Source of the DNA: Sialis fuliginosa | Taxonomy: Eukaryota; Arthropoda; Insecta; Megaloptera; Sialidae | Reading direction: 5' to 3' | Assembly: GCA_961205875.1 (NCBI GenBank) | Contig: OY540821.1 | Coordinates: 3,472,001-3,536,000 of the forward strand | DNA length: 64,000 nucleotides | In this document: positions 1 to 14,200 of the stretch, in pieces | Layout of the letters: each line of letters starts with the position of its first letter | Numbering within the stretch: position 1 is the stretch's first letter | Made by a program: the position numbers and the translations under genes | The notes under the pieces: generated by a model | Seen by the model: only the letters and a program-made list of their open reading frames with translations | Told to the model about the DNA's origin: nothing | The model's database searches: none

Positions 1-168
1 AATTTTCGGAATTTTAACTAAAATTTTGTTTTACATATTTTTGAATATGTATACTTTTAAAAAATGCATAAAAAAACGTTTTTTTCCGTCACAATGGCTT
101 TCCCCCTTAAACTCTTTTAGATAGCAGTCCGACTATAAAACTTTTAGAGACTGTGATTTTAAAAACGA

Positions 169-860
169 CTATACTTTTTACAGTATAAATTCACACTTAT
201 GAAACATAATTTGACATTAACGAAAACTGATTTCACACAAATAAAACAGAATTCGCAAATAGAAAAATTACTTTTTTAGGTGTGAAATTAATTTCAACAA
301 AAGAATACATGTTTCAAGGTTTTTTAATTCCTTATTATATTAACCCTAGGATCCTATATAGGGATTACCCAAACCCCACAAAATTTAATAAGATCTTCCT
401 GATGCAATGATGCAACATAATATCGTTCGACATGAAGCAATGTCTTCCAAAATACGCATTCAAAATTCTAAAATGATTGGTGCTTGATTGTTAGCACCTG
501 TATAGTTCAATATACATGCATTCTACCCTGGATATGTCGTTTTACTAACGATTCAAAGGAACTCCACTTTAAAAAAAACATTGCTAATGTGGCAATTTAA
601 GAGATTCAGAATATCTTGAATATGCAAACCATGTCGAACGATATTATGCTGCATCATTGCGCCAGGATAAACATGTATACTTATTTAATATTATAATGAA
701 GAAAAAACTTTTAAATCTGCATTGATTTGTTGATATTAATTTCATACTTGATAAATTAATTTTCCTATTTGTGAATTCTGTTTTCATTTGTGTGAAATCT
801 GTTTTCGTTAATGTAAAATTATGTTTCATATGTGTGAATTTATACTGTAAAAGGTATAGA
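169..860. repeat. Fold-back (long inverted repeat) element
   Basis: The stretch from about 169 to 435 recurs in inverted orientation from about 632 to 860. The outer arms share a segment around ACAGTATAAATTCACAC and the inner arms share ATCGTTCGACAT. Arms are a few hundred bp with moderate divergence around a centre near 530. No coding potential is seen. This is the shape of an old fold-back MITE; the family is not recognised. Confidence 0.6.
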
Positions 861-2694
861 GGTATTTTTTTTGTTGATTCTGCCACATAGGTGTTTAGGT
901 AACTTTCTGTAGGGTCTGTGTGATTTTAAGAACTATTTTAAATGTTAAATTCTGCTACATGTAAATGTTAATGGTGGTTGTAATGGTATATAAAAGTACA
1001 TACGCTTTTACATGTGCTTTATTGTAACATAAGGTGATGTTAATACCCCTAATATCACATGTGGGTGTCTTTAAATGATATATGTCATATCATAAAGCTT
1101 TTTCTTACATATTCTTCTATCATTATGTGTACGGTGGATTTTAAATAAAAAAGGCGAATTTATTTTGATACTTGCGGGGTTAAAAATAAAGTGTTTTTTT
1201 TTTAGTGCAGAATGTGAAAATAGTACAAAATTACTACTGTGTCGAAATAAATTCGTTTTTTTTCTTTGGAAAATGTGTAATCACGTGGTCACTAAATATG
1301 CATTACTGGTATCACTGATTGTGAGCAATCTTTTTTTTCAAAATAGCTGACATAGACAAATAAAAAATCATAATTATATCTTTTTCTTGTAGAAATTTTC
1401 TAACGAATATATGCAAGAAATTAATGTACGTAATTTCAATTTTTTACATGCGGTAGTTTTTAAGACAGGCACATTTTTCTGAATACTGAATTTTTTTCCT
1501 GAAATATAATTAGTTTTCCTAGGTGAATTTAAGATTCTTATTACCAAAATAATGCTGGTTTTATTCTATCAGCTCTTCTTTTTAGGATTCCGAAGAAACC
1601 CTATTAATCTCACTTTGTCGTCCGTCCGTCCGTCCGTTTCAGTCAAAGCAAAATATCTCGTAAACTATATATATGTAAAATGATGCCCTCTAGTTAATAA
1701 AAGTCATACTTACTAAATTTAAATTTGATTTAAAATTAAAATTAATTTTTTATATTTTTATTAAGGCATGTAGGGTATCAATATGAAAATTTCAGTTATT
1801 AGAATATGACATTATTTTTATATTTTTTTCTAACTCAAAAATGCACTTGTATGTAAGTGACTACAAACAGTCCAGGTAGTACGTACTTCTTGATAGATTT
1901 TTTTATTTACTTGAATTTACTTTTATACAAAAATACATTTTTTAATCGTAGTTTCTTTAAAAAAATCATTCAAAAATATTATAGGGAACTTCTTTTTTAA
2001 CAGTGAAAGTCCCATCATAATCGGTTCAGTAGTTTTATGGTCAAAATTCAAAATATTTTCATTTATATAGAGGACTTCTTTTTCAACTTACCCATTGCCG
2101 CAGACACACGACTTGCACAATGATTGCACAATTCTATTCCAAAATAATTCAAACATAAAGTCCTAGATAGATTTTTGATATTATTTCCCTAAGATGATTC
2201 GCCACAAATATAAAAAAAACATATGGATTTGTTATTGTTGCTATATTTTTGCAAACCTCACGTAAAACTTAAAAAATTGCTCCTGCTGCCGAAGTCAGGG
2301 TAGTTCCAAAATTTATTTAAAAAAAACTAGTCGGGCAAAAACTGTCATTAAAAATCAGCACTCTAAAAATGAGTATTTTTAACCGAGTTCAAACAAAGAG
2401 GAGGTTCTACAATATATATTTTTTATGTATGTTCAGGCATAACTCCAACAAATATGCACCGATTTATTTACCCAGTCTTCATTGGCGGGGTTTTTCGAGT
2501 CAGGGGTTGTAAGAAAAAAATTATTTAAGTTTCGGTAAAACGGTTTAATAAATATTCAGAAAGCTTCACGAAGAACTTTTCTAGGACGTCTTCGTGGAGC
2601 AATTTAGAAATTGCTGCATTATGGTGTGTTTTTAAGTATTTCCATCTGAATCCCCGTAAATGAAGACCGGATAATATACGTTTAACAATAAGAG
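861..2694. other. AT-rich intronic or intergenic DNA, no gene seen
   Basis: Only short open frames are present, none resembling a protein. Around 1585-1660 there is a TCCGTCCGTCCGTCC tract next to AATCTCACTTTGTC; the same combination occurs inverted near 62500-62570, so both are copies of one dispersed repeat. Around 2010-2070 is a short motif (AATCGGTTCAGTAGTTTT) that recurs near 6840, 7020, 31810, 31950 and 48320 and looks like the tail of a degraded retroelement. This stretch most likely lies in the tomosyn intron upstream of the first visible exon. Confidence 0.5.
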
Positions 2695-3280
2695 TAGGGT
2701 CGAGCGGGGTAAATATGAAACACCAAAAAAATGGGGTAAAAGTGAAACAAGCTTGCAACTAAAAAACTAATTTGTTTATAGGAGAATTATAAAAACTGAC
2801 ATCATCATTAAAGGTTTGTTAAAGCGACCTGAAAATATGAATCGCTTAATAATTGAGATTTCCCTGTTAGTCGATGTCAAAACGTGTGAATTAAATTTTA
2901 ATTCTTTGCACATAACTTTCTGTATAGCTCAAATATTAATTAAAGTCATAATTTCACATTGATATGCCACAAAGAAGATAAATCAAAGTTGCCTTTGTAG
3001 CTTTTCTTTTAATTTTTCGAGAAATATTTTCCATTAGAGACCTGTTTCACTTTTTCCCTTACCTGTTTCACTTTTTCCCAAATTAGAGGTTAAAAATGAA
3101 ACACACTTTTTTCTTTTTTAAAGTCCGTGTTGTATCGTACAGTTCAAATGACGTAAGTATTTAAAATGGTTATTCATAAGCGCATCTAGTAGAAAAAATT
3201 AAAGTATGAATTTTTATCGTTAACTGTCAAAAAAAATGAAAGATTTGTATATTGTTTCACTTTTACCCCAGTTGATCCTA
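2695..3280. mobile_element. MITE with GGGGTAAA-AGTGAAAC termini
   Basis: The left end (TAGGGTCGAGCGGGGTAAA) and the inverted right end (TAGGATCAACTGGGGTAAA) form imperfect terminal repeats of about 27 bp. The core GGGGTAAAAGTGAAAC is repeated sub-terminally near 2735 and 3040-3080. There is no open reading frame of note. No target duplication could be identified with confidence, so the superfamily is open. Confidence 0.65.
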
Positions 3281-3385
3281 TTTAATTTATTTTATAAAGA
3301 AAATAAGTATAATTTTTCAAAACAATTTCCCATTTTAATTAAACACGTTTTTCAAACTAACAATTGACAGCTGGCCTGATAGGAA

Positions 3386-4745
3386 TAAGGTGCAGTGGGG
3401 TAAGTGCAGACCGGTTTTTGCATAGTTGGACTTGAACCCATATATTTTCAATCTGTTATATAAATACTTGATATTTTCAGTATAAAATGATTGTGCAGGT
3501 ATTACTGACTAGTTTAAATTGAATAGGACGCCAATTTTCTTTGTATATTTGCATTATGATAGGAAATTGTAAAAAATGTCAACTACAGTGCACTTGCCCC
3601 ATTTTCGGGGCAAGTGCATTACCGGTAGTTAAAATCGCTTTGAAGCATTATTTCATATGCTATGGGGCAAGAGCAGAATTGTGAATACATCTAGTATAAA
3701 ATGCTTTTTACCGCATCAAGATACGTTGTTTAGTTTTGGAGTAGTGAACTTTTTAAACAAGTTAGTATTAACTTTTAGTAGTTAACTACATATTAGTTAT
3801 TACAATTTCACTCGTATTATAATAAAAAGAACCCGGGTTGAACTCCAGTTTACGGTAACAAATTCTAATGAATCTGAGAAAATAACAGTGTAGTCATAGA
3901 TAACATAAATACATAAAGTGGGCGGGGCGAATTTCATTTGGAGAATGGCGCGATTTTTAAAATTCATATTATTAAACATTTCTTAATTTACGTGTTTTTT
4001 AATTTTATTTCTGTTTTGTAGCGACCTTTCCAAACAGCTGGCAATTAATATAAATTGGCGAGGTTTTAAACTTTTATATCATTACAATAAATTATAAACT
4101 TGTATACATATGTATTTTGTGTATAAGTACTTATGTATTTTATTATGCAAACATTTTTACATTTTTTTGTTTGATTATAATAAATTAATGTATTTTTATT
4201 ATTTGATGCATATAGACTTTTCCTGGGTGAGTTATGAATATTCTTGCTCGCAGTTGTCTCAGCCATCATAACTGTTAACATAGATTTCCAAAGATTTATT
4301 TAAATATTTGGCGCAATTTTCAAAATTAAAAATCTTGAATTGTCTAGATTCTAGATTCTAGAATAGACATGGAATTATTAATTTTAATTTTAATTGTGAC
4401 ATATTCACTATTATTCACACATTATGGCTGATATAATTTCCGAAATTTTTATTAAATATTGGCGCGATTTTCAAATTATATTAATTGCCAGCTGTTTGGA
4501 AAGGTCGATACAAAACAGAAATAAAATTAAAAAACACGTAAATTAAGAAATGTTTAATAATATGAATATTAAAAATCGCGCCATTCTCCAAATGAAATTC
4601 GCCCCGCCCACTTTATGTATTTATGTTATCTATGACTACACTGTTATTTTCTCAGATTCATTAGAATTAGTTACCGTAAACTGCAGTTCAACCAGAACCC
4701 GTTAATGCACTTGCCCCGTTTCTGCTCTTACCCCACTGCACCTTA
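3386..4745. mobile_element. Large non-autonomous TIR element with internal inverted arms
   Basis: The ends match in inverted orientation (TAAGGTGCAGTGGGGTAAG at the left, complement at the right). Nested inside is a near-perfect inverted repeat of about 230 bp per arm (about 3829-4059 against 4473-4703). Short motifs such as GGGGCAAGTGCA recur near 3600, 3665 and 4710. No transposase reading frame is visible. The motif style is like the element at 2695-3280 but the sequences are not the same family. Confidence 0.7.
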
Positions 4746-4906
4746 CTTACTTTTTTTCAACACACCGATCTAAGAAAATTGTGTCTGTCACAAAGAGAAT
4801 TCCGAACATATATAAAATGAATGTGTATTTGTCTATGTGAGTTATTGGCCCACTCACCCCGTCATATCACCCATCATGCTACCGAATATGACCGCCCCGC
4901 CCTCAG

Positions 4907-5264
4907 ATAAACGGTATGGTGTGCGTGTCCCCGACAAACACTCCGGGCCGCGCGGGCTCGATCGTGTCGTCGGTCATAGGCCCCGGAGCGAACATCGGAC
5001 CCGGCGGCGGCGGCGGCGGAGGCGGTGGAGGCAGTGGCGGTGGCGGTGGAGGCAGTGGCGTCCTGCCACCTCAACAACGCGCGGCCGTACGGAGGTCCAG
5101 GTCCCAAGGTACACGGAAGTTACACAAGTGTCTATCGACCGCTAGCTACTCGGAGGAGACCAGCAGTCCCGGTTGCGGCGGTGGTGGGGGAATGTTGACG
5201 CCGATAACGACCCCGGCGTCGTCTGCGAGGCATCTCCTAGTGACAAGACAATATTGCAGTTTTG
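4907..5264 (+). CDS. tomosyn: Tomosyn exon: hypervariable linker with polyglycine tract
   Basis: After a CCCTCAG acceptor the frame opens INGMVCVSPTNTPG, which resembles the INGxCxSPT segment in the vertebrate tomosyn linker. It continues through a glycine run (ten G, S, six G, S), then RRSRSQG and a second short glycine run. The first donor in frame is at 5109 (CAAG|GTACAC) and a second at 5265 (TTTG|GTAGTA). Both leave phase 1 and both join the next exon in frame, giving a short (202 nt) or long (358 nt) version. This is the region where vertebrate tomosyn has its alternative exons. The exon is far more GC-rich than its surroundings. An in-frame stop at 4889 rules out coding upstream in this frame. 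Confidence 0.8.
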
Positions 5265-8200
5265 GTAGTACAGTCACCCCCATGCTTTTTGTTTTTTTTT
5301 TTTTGTTTGAGTTTGTGCGTTTTTACTTGATTATTTTGAATACTAGCGACTTCGTGCGCGTGGTTATACAGATTTCTGTTATGATAGTCGATTAAAAAAA
5401 GGTTTTTAGTTTCGTATTTTCTGTTACGATAATCGATAAAACAGGTTTTTAGTTTCGCATTTGCCCGTTAGATGTCTACGCTAAATGTCACACACTTAAT
5501 TTTTTTTTATTATAAAGTAGCCTTATGGCCGTATTCATAGTTCCTCCTTGAGAAATAAGGATCCCTTGTTACTCAGTTTACGTTTCATAAACCTTCCTTG
5601 ACAACCAAGGTTTCCTTATTTGCTTCCTTATCTCAAGGTAGGTCGCTAGCTTCCTTGAGGGAGCCTCAAGTCATAGATAAAATACAATTTAACCGTAACG
5701 CTACATAAACATAACCTATAAATGTAGTTGCACATTTCAATCTATAGTTTTGTGCTGTCATCACCCTTTCAGACAACGTGAATAAATATAAAAAATAAGA
5801 TAATGAACAACAAATTTTAAAAAACACTTTATTTATAATATAAACATTATTAATAACATAAAAATAATATATAATAAGATTTCCTTGTTCATCTTCTACG
5901 TTTATTATGCAAAATTTGTTGATAACAGTCAAATTATCTGTTACAACCACTCTTTATAGCATTAATTTGCTCGTAATTTTCTTATAACAACTCCCTGTAT
6001 TAATTGTAACGAGGAAGGGAATTTTTAATGATTTTGACCATTTTGACACTTAACTTTAACACACGGGAGCAGGTTCCGAAACTATAATTTTCTTGGGCAG
6101 ATAATTTCCTGCAACTCTTCATTAGTTAAGGGTTTGCCATTTAATTTTAACAAAGTATGAATATCAACAACACCTTTGATGCCTTCGAAAATGGCTATAA
6201 ACTAATTTCTTCGGTTGTATTTTGAATATTATGTTCATAATTGATGTAATCTTCAACAATTTATCTGAAACTTTTTCTGAACACCCTTCATACATAAAAT
6301 TTTACCATTTTGCATTCAAAATAAATGAACAGTAGTTAAATTTTTCTTCATTTTTACTGAATTATTTAATAATAATAATTTAAAAAGTCTAATGACAGAA
6401 CAAAATTAACCAACAAAACACATAAATATAACTAATTTTCCGTGTGAAATTAGTTGCACGCACTATAAAACGGCGCTACCATTAGTAGGTCACTAAAAAT
6501 TCATAGAATATTCGTTCCTCGATGAAGGAAGCCTTGAGATCTGACTATGAAACAAGGGAGCCTTGGATATCTGAGGAAGCCTTGATCAAGGCTTCCTCAT
6601 ACCTTGAGATAAGGAACGTTTATGAATACGGCTGTTAGTCCTTCCTCAGGATGTAGGCTATCTCACTGCCTAATTTCATCAAGATCGGTTCAGCGGTTTA
6701 CTCGTGAAAAAGTCTCTTAGACAGACGGACACACTTTCGTATTTATAATATTATATATTATTAAATTATATATTTATATTAATATTGTGAGTTTACTCCC
6801 CCCCCCCCTTCTCCCCTCAGCAATGAAATTTCCATCAAAATCGGTTCAGTAGTTTTTGTGCTAAAATTCAAAATCTTTTCGTTTATATAGATTTTCAAGA
6901 ATTTTAAAAAATATCAATTCTAAATTTTCTAAGTACGGACTTTTTGTAAATTAAATATCAATTATCATATATATAGCAGAACTCATTCTAGAATCGTTGT
7001 CTTTCTAACAGTGAAAATCCCATCAAGATCAGTTCCGTAGTTTTTGTGTTGGAACAAATTCTAAAAACTATAAAAAAGAAATTACCTCAAGAAACATCAA
7101 AAATACTTACATATATTTTTAGTGGTATTTTCTGTCATAAAAAATTATAATCAAGTAAAGACGTAAGTTTTTGTTAAGCATTGTTAAAAAAATCAAAATA
7201 ATTTTTGTATGTAACATTAAAAAAAATATTTTGATTTGGAAAAATCCATTTCCATCATATAGGCCATAGATCATGATATATTTATTTGATAGGCTAGATT
7301 TTTTATTATTTCCATAATCATTTAAACCATCAATCATAATTTTATTTTAGCATTAGCTAGATTTGATTTTTCACAAAGCTACTAAATTCATTTCATAGAA
7401 ATTTGTGAATTTTTTTTTCCATCATCGAATGCATGGTTTTCATTATGGGTAATTTTAATTAAATCATGGGCGCTGCAGAAAGAAATTCCATCGGGGATTA
7501 TTTATTTATACATATATTTAACAATTAATAATATCTTAATTTATCTAAAAATAAAAAAATTATAAAAGTATTATTAATTACAAAATTTTTTAATCAATTC
7601 TTGACGTATAAACAAATTAAGATATTATTTAAAATAACTATTTTGATATGATTTAACAAATATATGTGTTTCCCCCATCTAGATGGCGCCAATGATATCA
7701 ATATGATTTTTTTACAGTGTTGCTCTTTTTTCTAATATTTTAATAGTAGAATCTATTTTTAAAATAATTAAACAAATACGTATATATATCTGATTGAATT
7801 ATTAGATATTATTTTTAAGACGTAGTATTTTGAATTGTCTTTTTTCTATATTCTACTAATTTCCCCTTATTCTGCAGAATTTCCTTTTTAAATATTTTGG
7901 CAACACTTTTCATGTTTTTTAATTAGAAGTAATATTTAGTAAGTTTTTTTTTTAAATTTATTTAAAACAACTAAATATTCTTCTATACATAACTGTTTTT
8001 TTATGATTCAATGAAATTTTTTTGTACATTTATGTGTTCTCAGTGGCGTATTCTTCGAATTTTTATTGTACCCAAAAAAGTGCATAAAAAATTATTTTTC
8101 TGTGTTTTTTTATCTGTAAAATTTACAGTGCTGGACTTTTGTTTTTTGACGATTTCTATTTTTCAGATTTCTCTACGAATTTGTTACAAATAACCAATTA

Positions 8201-11200
8201 ACATTTTATAATTATGATCTTTATAATATAAATACAGGAGGGTCTCATTTTACGCGGATTTTTTTATGCGTATTTGAAACTATGCACATTCATCCCCAGG
8301 AGTAGGATATTAAATGAAAGCTGACAATTCAAGGAATTTAAATATGTAAACATATTCTTATTATTGAAATGTTCGTTTAACAAGATTTCACAAACGGTGT
8401 CGAGTTATATTTTCAATTAGTGGCAATAATTCTCATGAAAAAAAAATTAAATAGTTAAAATTAAAAACAATTTTTTTTTTAAGTTTTACATCAATTTCTT
8501 TAAGATTTTCGAACTAATTTACTTTGCTTGTTTTTTTAAAAAACATTCTTATTTTCGTGAATTGTCAGAAACTCTCATAACGCGATTTTCGGCTTATTTT
8601 ATTTGATTTATTTGTTTTAACGCAGTTTTAAAAAATTATGGAACGTATCCCTAATTTTACAATGTAAGCGATTTGCTGCAAAACGTATCTACCTGGTAAA
8701 GAAAGATCCTTCTGTATATATATTATTTACACTCTATGCCCCACAGCCCACCCTGCAATTGTAGCAATGAATACACGCTTGCACACCACCCAAAATGCAC
8801 TATATAAAAGTATATTATATTCACTGTATATTACTTATATTTTAGGGGGGAGGGGATTTATCTAAAAACATTTTTTTGTCAAAATCATTATTTCTTTTCA
8901 ATATATTGAACAAACATATACACAAGAATATATATATTTTTTATTTAAAGTTAATTTTTTGTTATTGTATTGACTTTTTCTCCCATATTTTTTTTTCGCA
9001 AGCACTGTTAATACACGTACAAAAAAACTCATGTTTGATGACATAGAACTTTGCAATTATAAATCACATAAACTTCAAATTGGTGTTAAAATATTCATTA
9101 TATATTCAACTTTCACGTATTACAATTTGAGATAATTTCAATCAATCGTTCAATAGTAACAACCATTTAAGTAAAGTACATCCAAAAAAATGAAAATTTT
9201 TGTACTATATATAACCAATAAATCAAGCTTGTCCAACCCGCGGCTCGCAAGTATCTTTTGTGCGGCCCTTATCGGATAATCTTATAATAATAAACTCGAA
9301 TTGAAATTGGTGCAACTAAAAAAAGTCTTCAATTTTTATTTTTGCTAACGTAACCTTATTTTATTCATAAAAATTAAGAATTTAAATTTGTGCGACCAAA
9401 AAAAAGAGGTCTTCAGTTTTTATTTTTGCATATTCTGGCCTGGGTTTATGCTATGCGGCCCACAAGGTTCGAAAGGTTGGAACCTATGAACTAAACCAAC
9501 CTTCTAAATAATTTGAAATTTTAATATGTAAAACTAGAAGATATTACGAACATTTTTAGACTTTTCTGAAGTGATTTATAATTCCAGAGTTCTATGTCTA
9601 CAAAATCAGGAATGTTTTTAGAGACATAGAACTTTGCAACTATTAATCACACAAACTTCATATTGATGTTAAAATGTTCTTTATATAATTTAGTTTTACG
9701 TATTAAAATTTGTAATAATTTCGATTAATCGTTCAATAGTTACAGCCATTTAAAGTACGTCAAAAAATGTGTACTTGACAAAAAAGGTTGTAACCACTGA
9801 GCCATCCGTCGAAATAATTTGTAAAAATAGAAGATATTACAAACAATTTAAGACTAATCTGAAGTATGTGTGATTTATAGTTCCAGAGTTCTATGTCCTC
9901 AAAAACAGGAGTTTTTAGTGACATTTACCCACCTCCAATTTACGCCTCTAGAATACGCCACTGAACATATTACGTAGAATAGACCCACAACACACAGTAG
10001 TGACGATAGTTTTTGTGTACTTTTTTTCACTCACGTTTAAAATCACGAGTAGATTTTGTCATATGTCTCTATTTCTCCTGCATGACCTTAAAAGGTGACA
10101 TGTACTATCCACAACTGGCTATCTTTGATCTATTATTTACCCTCTCATAGATACAATAACTATTATCTATGCCTTTGACTGAATCTCCTCCTAATATATT
10201 GTATAAACAAATCTTAATTGTATTTTTTTTCTTTTTATATATATTTATATGCACGTTAAAAAGTAAAGGTCGTTTTTTTTTGTATTGAAATGGTTCAATG
10301 AAATTTGAAGTTTAAAAACTATTCTTTCTTTTGCCAGAAATTTTTTTTAACGTAATCTTTCCAAAAGTAAAATTCGATTCTTTTTTTGTAATCAATTTGC
10401 TTTTTATAGTTTTATCTACGATTTTTTAAAAAAAAATTCGTTTTAATAAAAAAAAGTGAAAAAAAGTCGTGGAACGAATCTATAAAAAGTTTTGTACAGT
10501 TGAAAATTTTAAGCTTTCAAATAACTTTAAAAAATTGAAACAATAAAAATAAGGCATTAAAAAAGTCGATGTTTCTTTCTTCGAAATTCATTTTAACCCT
10601 ACTAAAATAAATATTGTTTTTTTTTTAATGAAATAAAATTACTACAAAACTTAATTATTTTTTTACGTGTATATAATATTGTAGATGTAACCTAATTTTT
10701 TGAAGGTTATATATGCGAATGAAGGTTACATTTAATACTGTTACTTACTTTAACTTTAAGTAGCTTATGTAGCCTCGAAAAATATCCGAAATATTTTCTA
10801 ATTTTTGTATATAAAAAAATATTTCACTTTTAATACCTTTGTGTACTTATTAATTAATATGTATTTTTTTAATATGATGATTATTTCTTGTTTTTTGATA
10901 ATTTATTCAAATATTTTGAACATAAATAGGCTTATATTATTACAACTAAATCAAAAAGTATTTTCAAGCTTTTAAATTTTATCAATATATCACTTGACAG
11001 TTTTATTTTATTCTTTCTTTGTTATCTAGCTCTACGAAAAATCAACTGAATTTAATATGGTAAAAAAACGTTAAAAAGAAGAAATTACAAGCTACAAAAT
11101 GCTTTTTGAATGATCGATCTACAATTTGAATTTTGCCTATTTTTTATTACAGAAAAAAATCCTTTTAGTTTTTTAAGTGTCTATTTCTTTTTTAGAAGTT

Positions 11201-14200
11201 TTATTACTCAATAAATATTGTAGATTAAAATATATATTAAACTATCTACATAATCTGCATTAATTATTTTTATAATTGTTGCATCTGAAATAAATTAAAA
11301 AAATATATTATTTGAACTGTTCCCATCTAAAAGAAAATATTACATTTTTCACTCAAAATTTAACGTTAATACAAACAATTAAATAATTGATTTCTAACTG
11401 TCGGTAATGCAGACACCTACAGCTATCAAATGATCAAAATTTTCTGTAGGTATACAAAATAATATAATAACAAATTAATTGTCTAAACGTCAAAATATTT
11501 TATTGAAGAAAAAAGTATCATAAGCTTTCGATTCACAGAATCATCGTCAGGCTAAAATATAATAAATAATAATTAAATACAATTAATATAATGAAAATAT
11601 TGATGTTTTAAAATAAAAATTCAGAAATATACCTATTAAGAAAGAACAGAAAAAAAATTGTTCTTTCTTAATAGGTATATTTCTGAATTTTTATTTTAAA
11701 ACATCAATATTTTTATTATATTAATTGTATTTAATTGTTATTTATTATATTTCAGCCTGACGATGATTCTGTGAATCGAAAGCTTGCGATACTTTTTTCT
11801 TCAATAAAATTTTTTGACGTTTAGACAATTAATTTGTTATTATTTAATATTTCAACGTCACTATAATATATATTATTATACAAAATAATATATAAACCGA
11901 AATCGTATAAATCGAATTTTTTTCCAAACAAAATATTTGAATATTTTAAAATAACAATAATTTTTGAATTTTCGTTTCGCATGGCCAAAATTTTTTCTTT
12001 TTCTGTTCATGTCGTCCTTGTTTTGCACTTAGCTATATTATTCACTTAATATTTATTTTGTTAACCACATATACAGGATGATTTATAAAACGTTTGATAT
12101 AATTTTTTATTGAGTCATTTTTTCAGGGGAAAATTATGTTATATCAATATTATGTTTTATACAAAAAGTAGTTTTAGTTGCAGATGCACTACCTAAACAT
12201 GGACGTCCCGTCAAGGGGAAAAAATAAATATTTTCAATAGAAAACATTTTTTTAATATTTGCTCTTCCCCACAGGCAGGCGTCTATGGTTATATTTTTTT
12301 TTATATACAAATAGTAAGTTTAATTTTTACTATGATAGATATTAAATATTTTAATTGCGAGCGAACCTAGTGGAAATTATTTTAGTAAAATTCATTTTTC
12401 TTAATTCAAAATTCTTGTAACTTTTTTTAATTTATCTATTTCTAATCAATAAATTTCATGTAAAGATTGTAATTTAAGCTTTACTTGTAGTCGTGTATAG
12501 TTTTAACATCGACACAGCTTTAGAAATATAAGAATATAATATATTTTTTACCCCAAATGACTCAAAAACTACACAATTTTTACCCTATTTGTTTTTTAAT
12601 ACATTCTGTATAACATAATATATTATTGTATGTAATTTTGACAATTTTAATTTATATCTCATATTTTATATGGCATTATTTAGAACACGTATTATTGTAT
12701 TTTATTATTGTATTTAGTTTAACACAGAGCCGTATCTAGGCCCCAAAATTTACTTATTGATAAAAATTTTAAAAATTAAATTTAAACTATAAAATATAGT
12801 TTACATCGATTGTCTACATGTAATTTTTTATGTAGACTATGTAAACATTGTAATTAACCGAAATATTTTCTTATTATATTATTTTATCTTACACATTGTA
12901 TAGTCTACATGTTCTCTACAACAAGTGTAGACAATAACTATCCTAAATACAGCTCTGTTTTTCTGTGTATATTAATTTTAGGTACAAATTTGATTTTCTT
13001 TTCAGGATTTTTCAAGTTTCATAATACTTACATTTATCAACCATTTTCTTTCGCTTTTTCATTTGTGTTTGGTGATTGGTAGTTTTATTTTCAAGTGCGT
13101 ATCCAGGAGGGGGAAGTTTAATTTTTTTAAGTCTGCCCCCTTTCAAAAATTTCGGATACGCGCTTACTTATTTTTTGTATTGAGCGTCGTTTGTTAATGC
13201 ACAGCTTTTTGCATTTTTGCATGATGTAATACATAGGCGTAGCGAAGGGGGGTCAGGGAGTGTTACCAGTTTACCGCCCATCTCCCCCCTATAACTGTTT
13301 CTAGCTACGCCCATGTCATGAGTCGCATATTTTTATTTTGTAATTATTGTGAAATATATCTAAAGAAAATATATTTAACCGTTTTCTTTAGTGATATATT
13401 TCTTTTTTTGGTTTTGGAATAATAATTATGTTTAAAAAAATAATACATTGCAAAGAAATTTTTACGAAAACATTGGTAAAAAAATCAGATAATCGTAAAA
13501 ATCTAGAACGACATAGAATTATTAATATTTTCTAAAGGACACTTTTCAATTTTGGGGTCAATTTAGCACCACCACCACCCACATCCCCCAATAAACATAA
13601 TTATTATTATAACTACCTGTGGACCGAAATTTGAACCGTATTACTTGATAATAGGAACAAATATAAAAAAATCAAAATAAATGACATTTTACTGAAAAAA
13701 AACATTTTTAAGGAAATTATAAAAATTAAAATTGCAATTAAAGTACAAATTTAAATACATGTTCCCATTAGCGAGATCTACGGTTCGAAAATCGGTCCTC
13801 TTTTGCCCAAAGTACATTTATGTATAAATAAACAATTTTTATAATATATTTTAAACATATGGCTCGTGTGTTGGGTGGGACTTTGTAATGTTTACCGGTG
13901 TGTCTTGTGTTCTATGGGTCGCGTAGACAAGCTGGACAGCTCATTCTCGAGGTCGCGCTCGTCGTCTATGAGCTCCCTTGAAAATATCACCTCAGAAGCC
14001 ATACAGTGTATCGCATTCGTGGAGTCGTATAGTAAAAAAACAGGTTGGTATTTTTACATTTCTGTAGGATTTTTTGGGGATTTTCTTGTCTTTATCGATT
14101 TTTTGATATCTCTTTCAAGTCTCTTACAATTTCTGGCATGTTTGAAACACATTGTCAAGACGTTTTTACATAAATACAGTACAGGCCAAAAGTTTGAATA

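Noticed and set aside
4837-5145. Open frames in the other readings and on the opposite strand over the glycine-coding exon
   Set aside because: They are products of a GC-rich repeat (GGC/GCC) lacking stops; only the frame with INGMVCVSPT and correct splice phase fits tomosyn.
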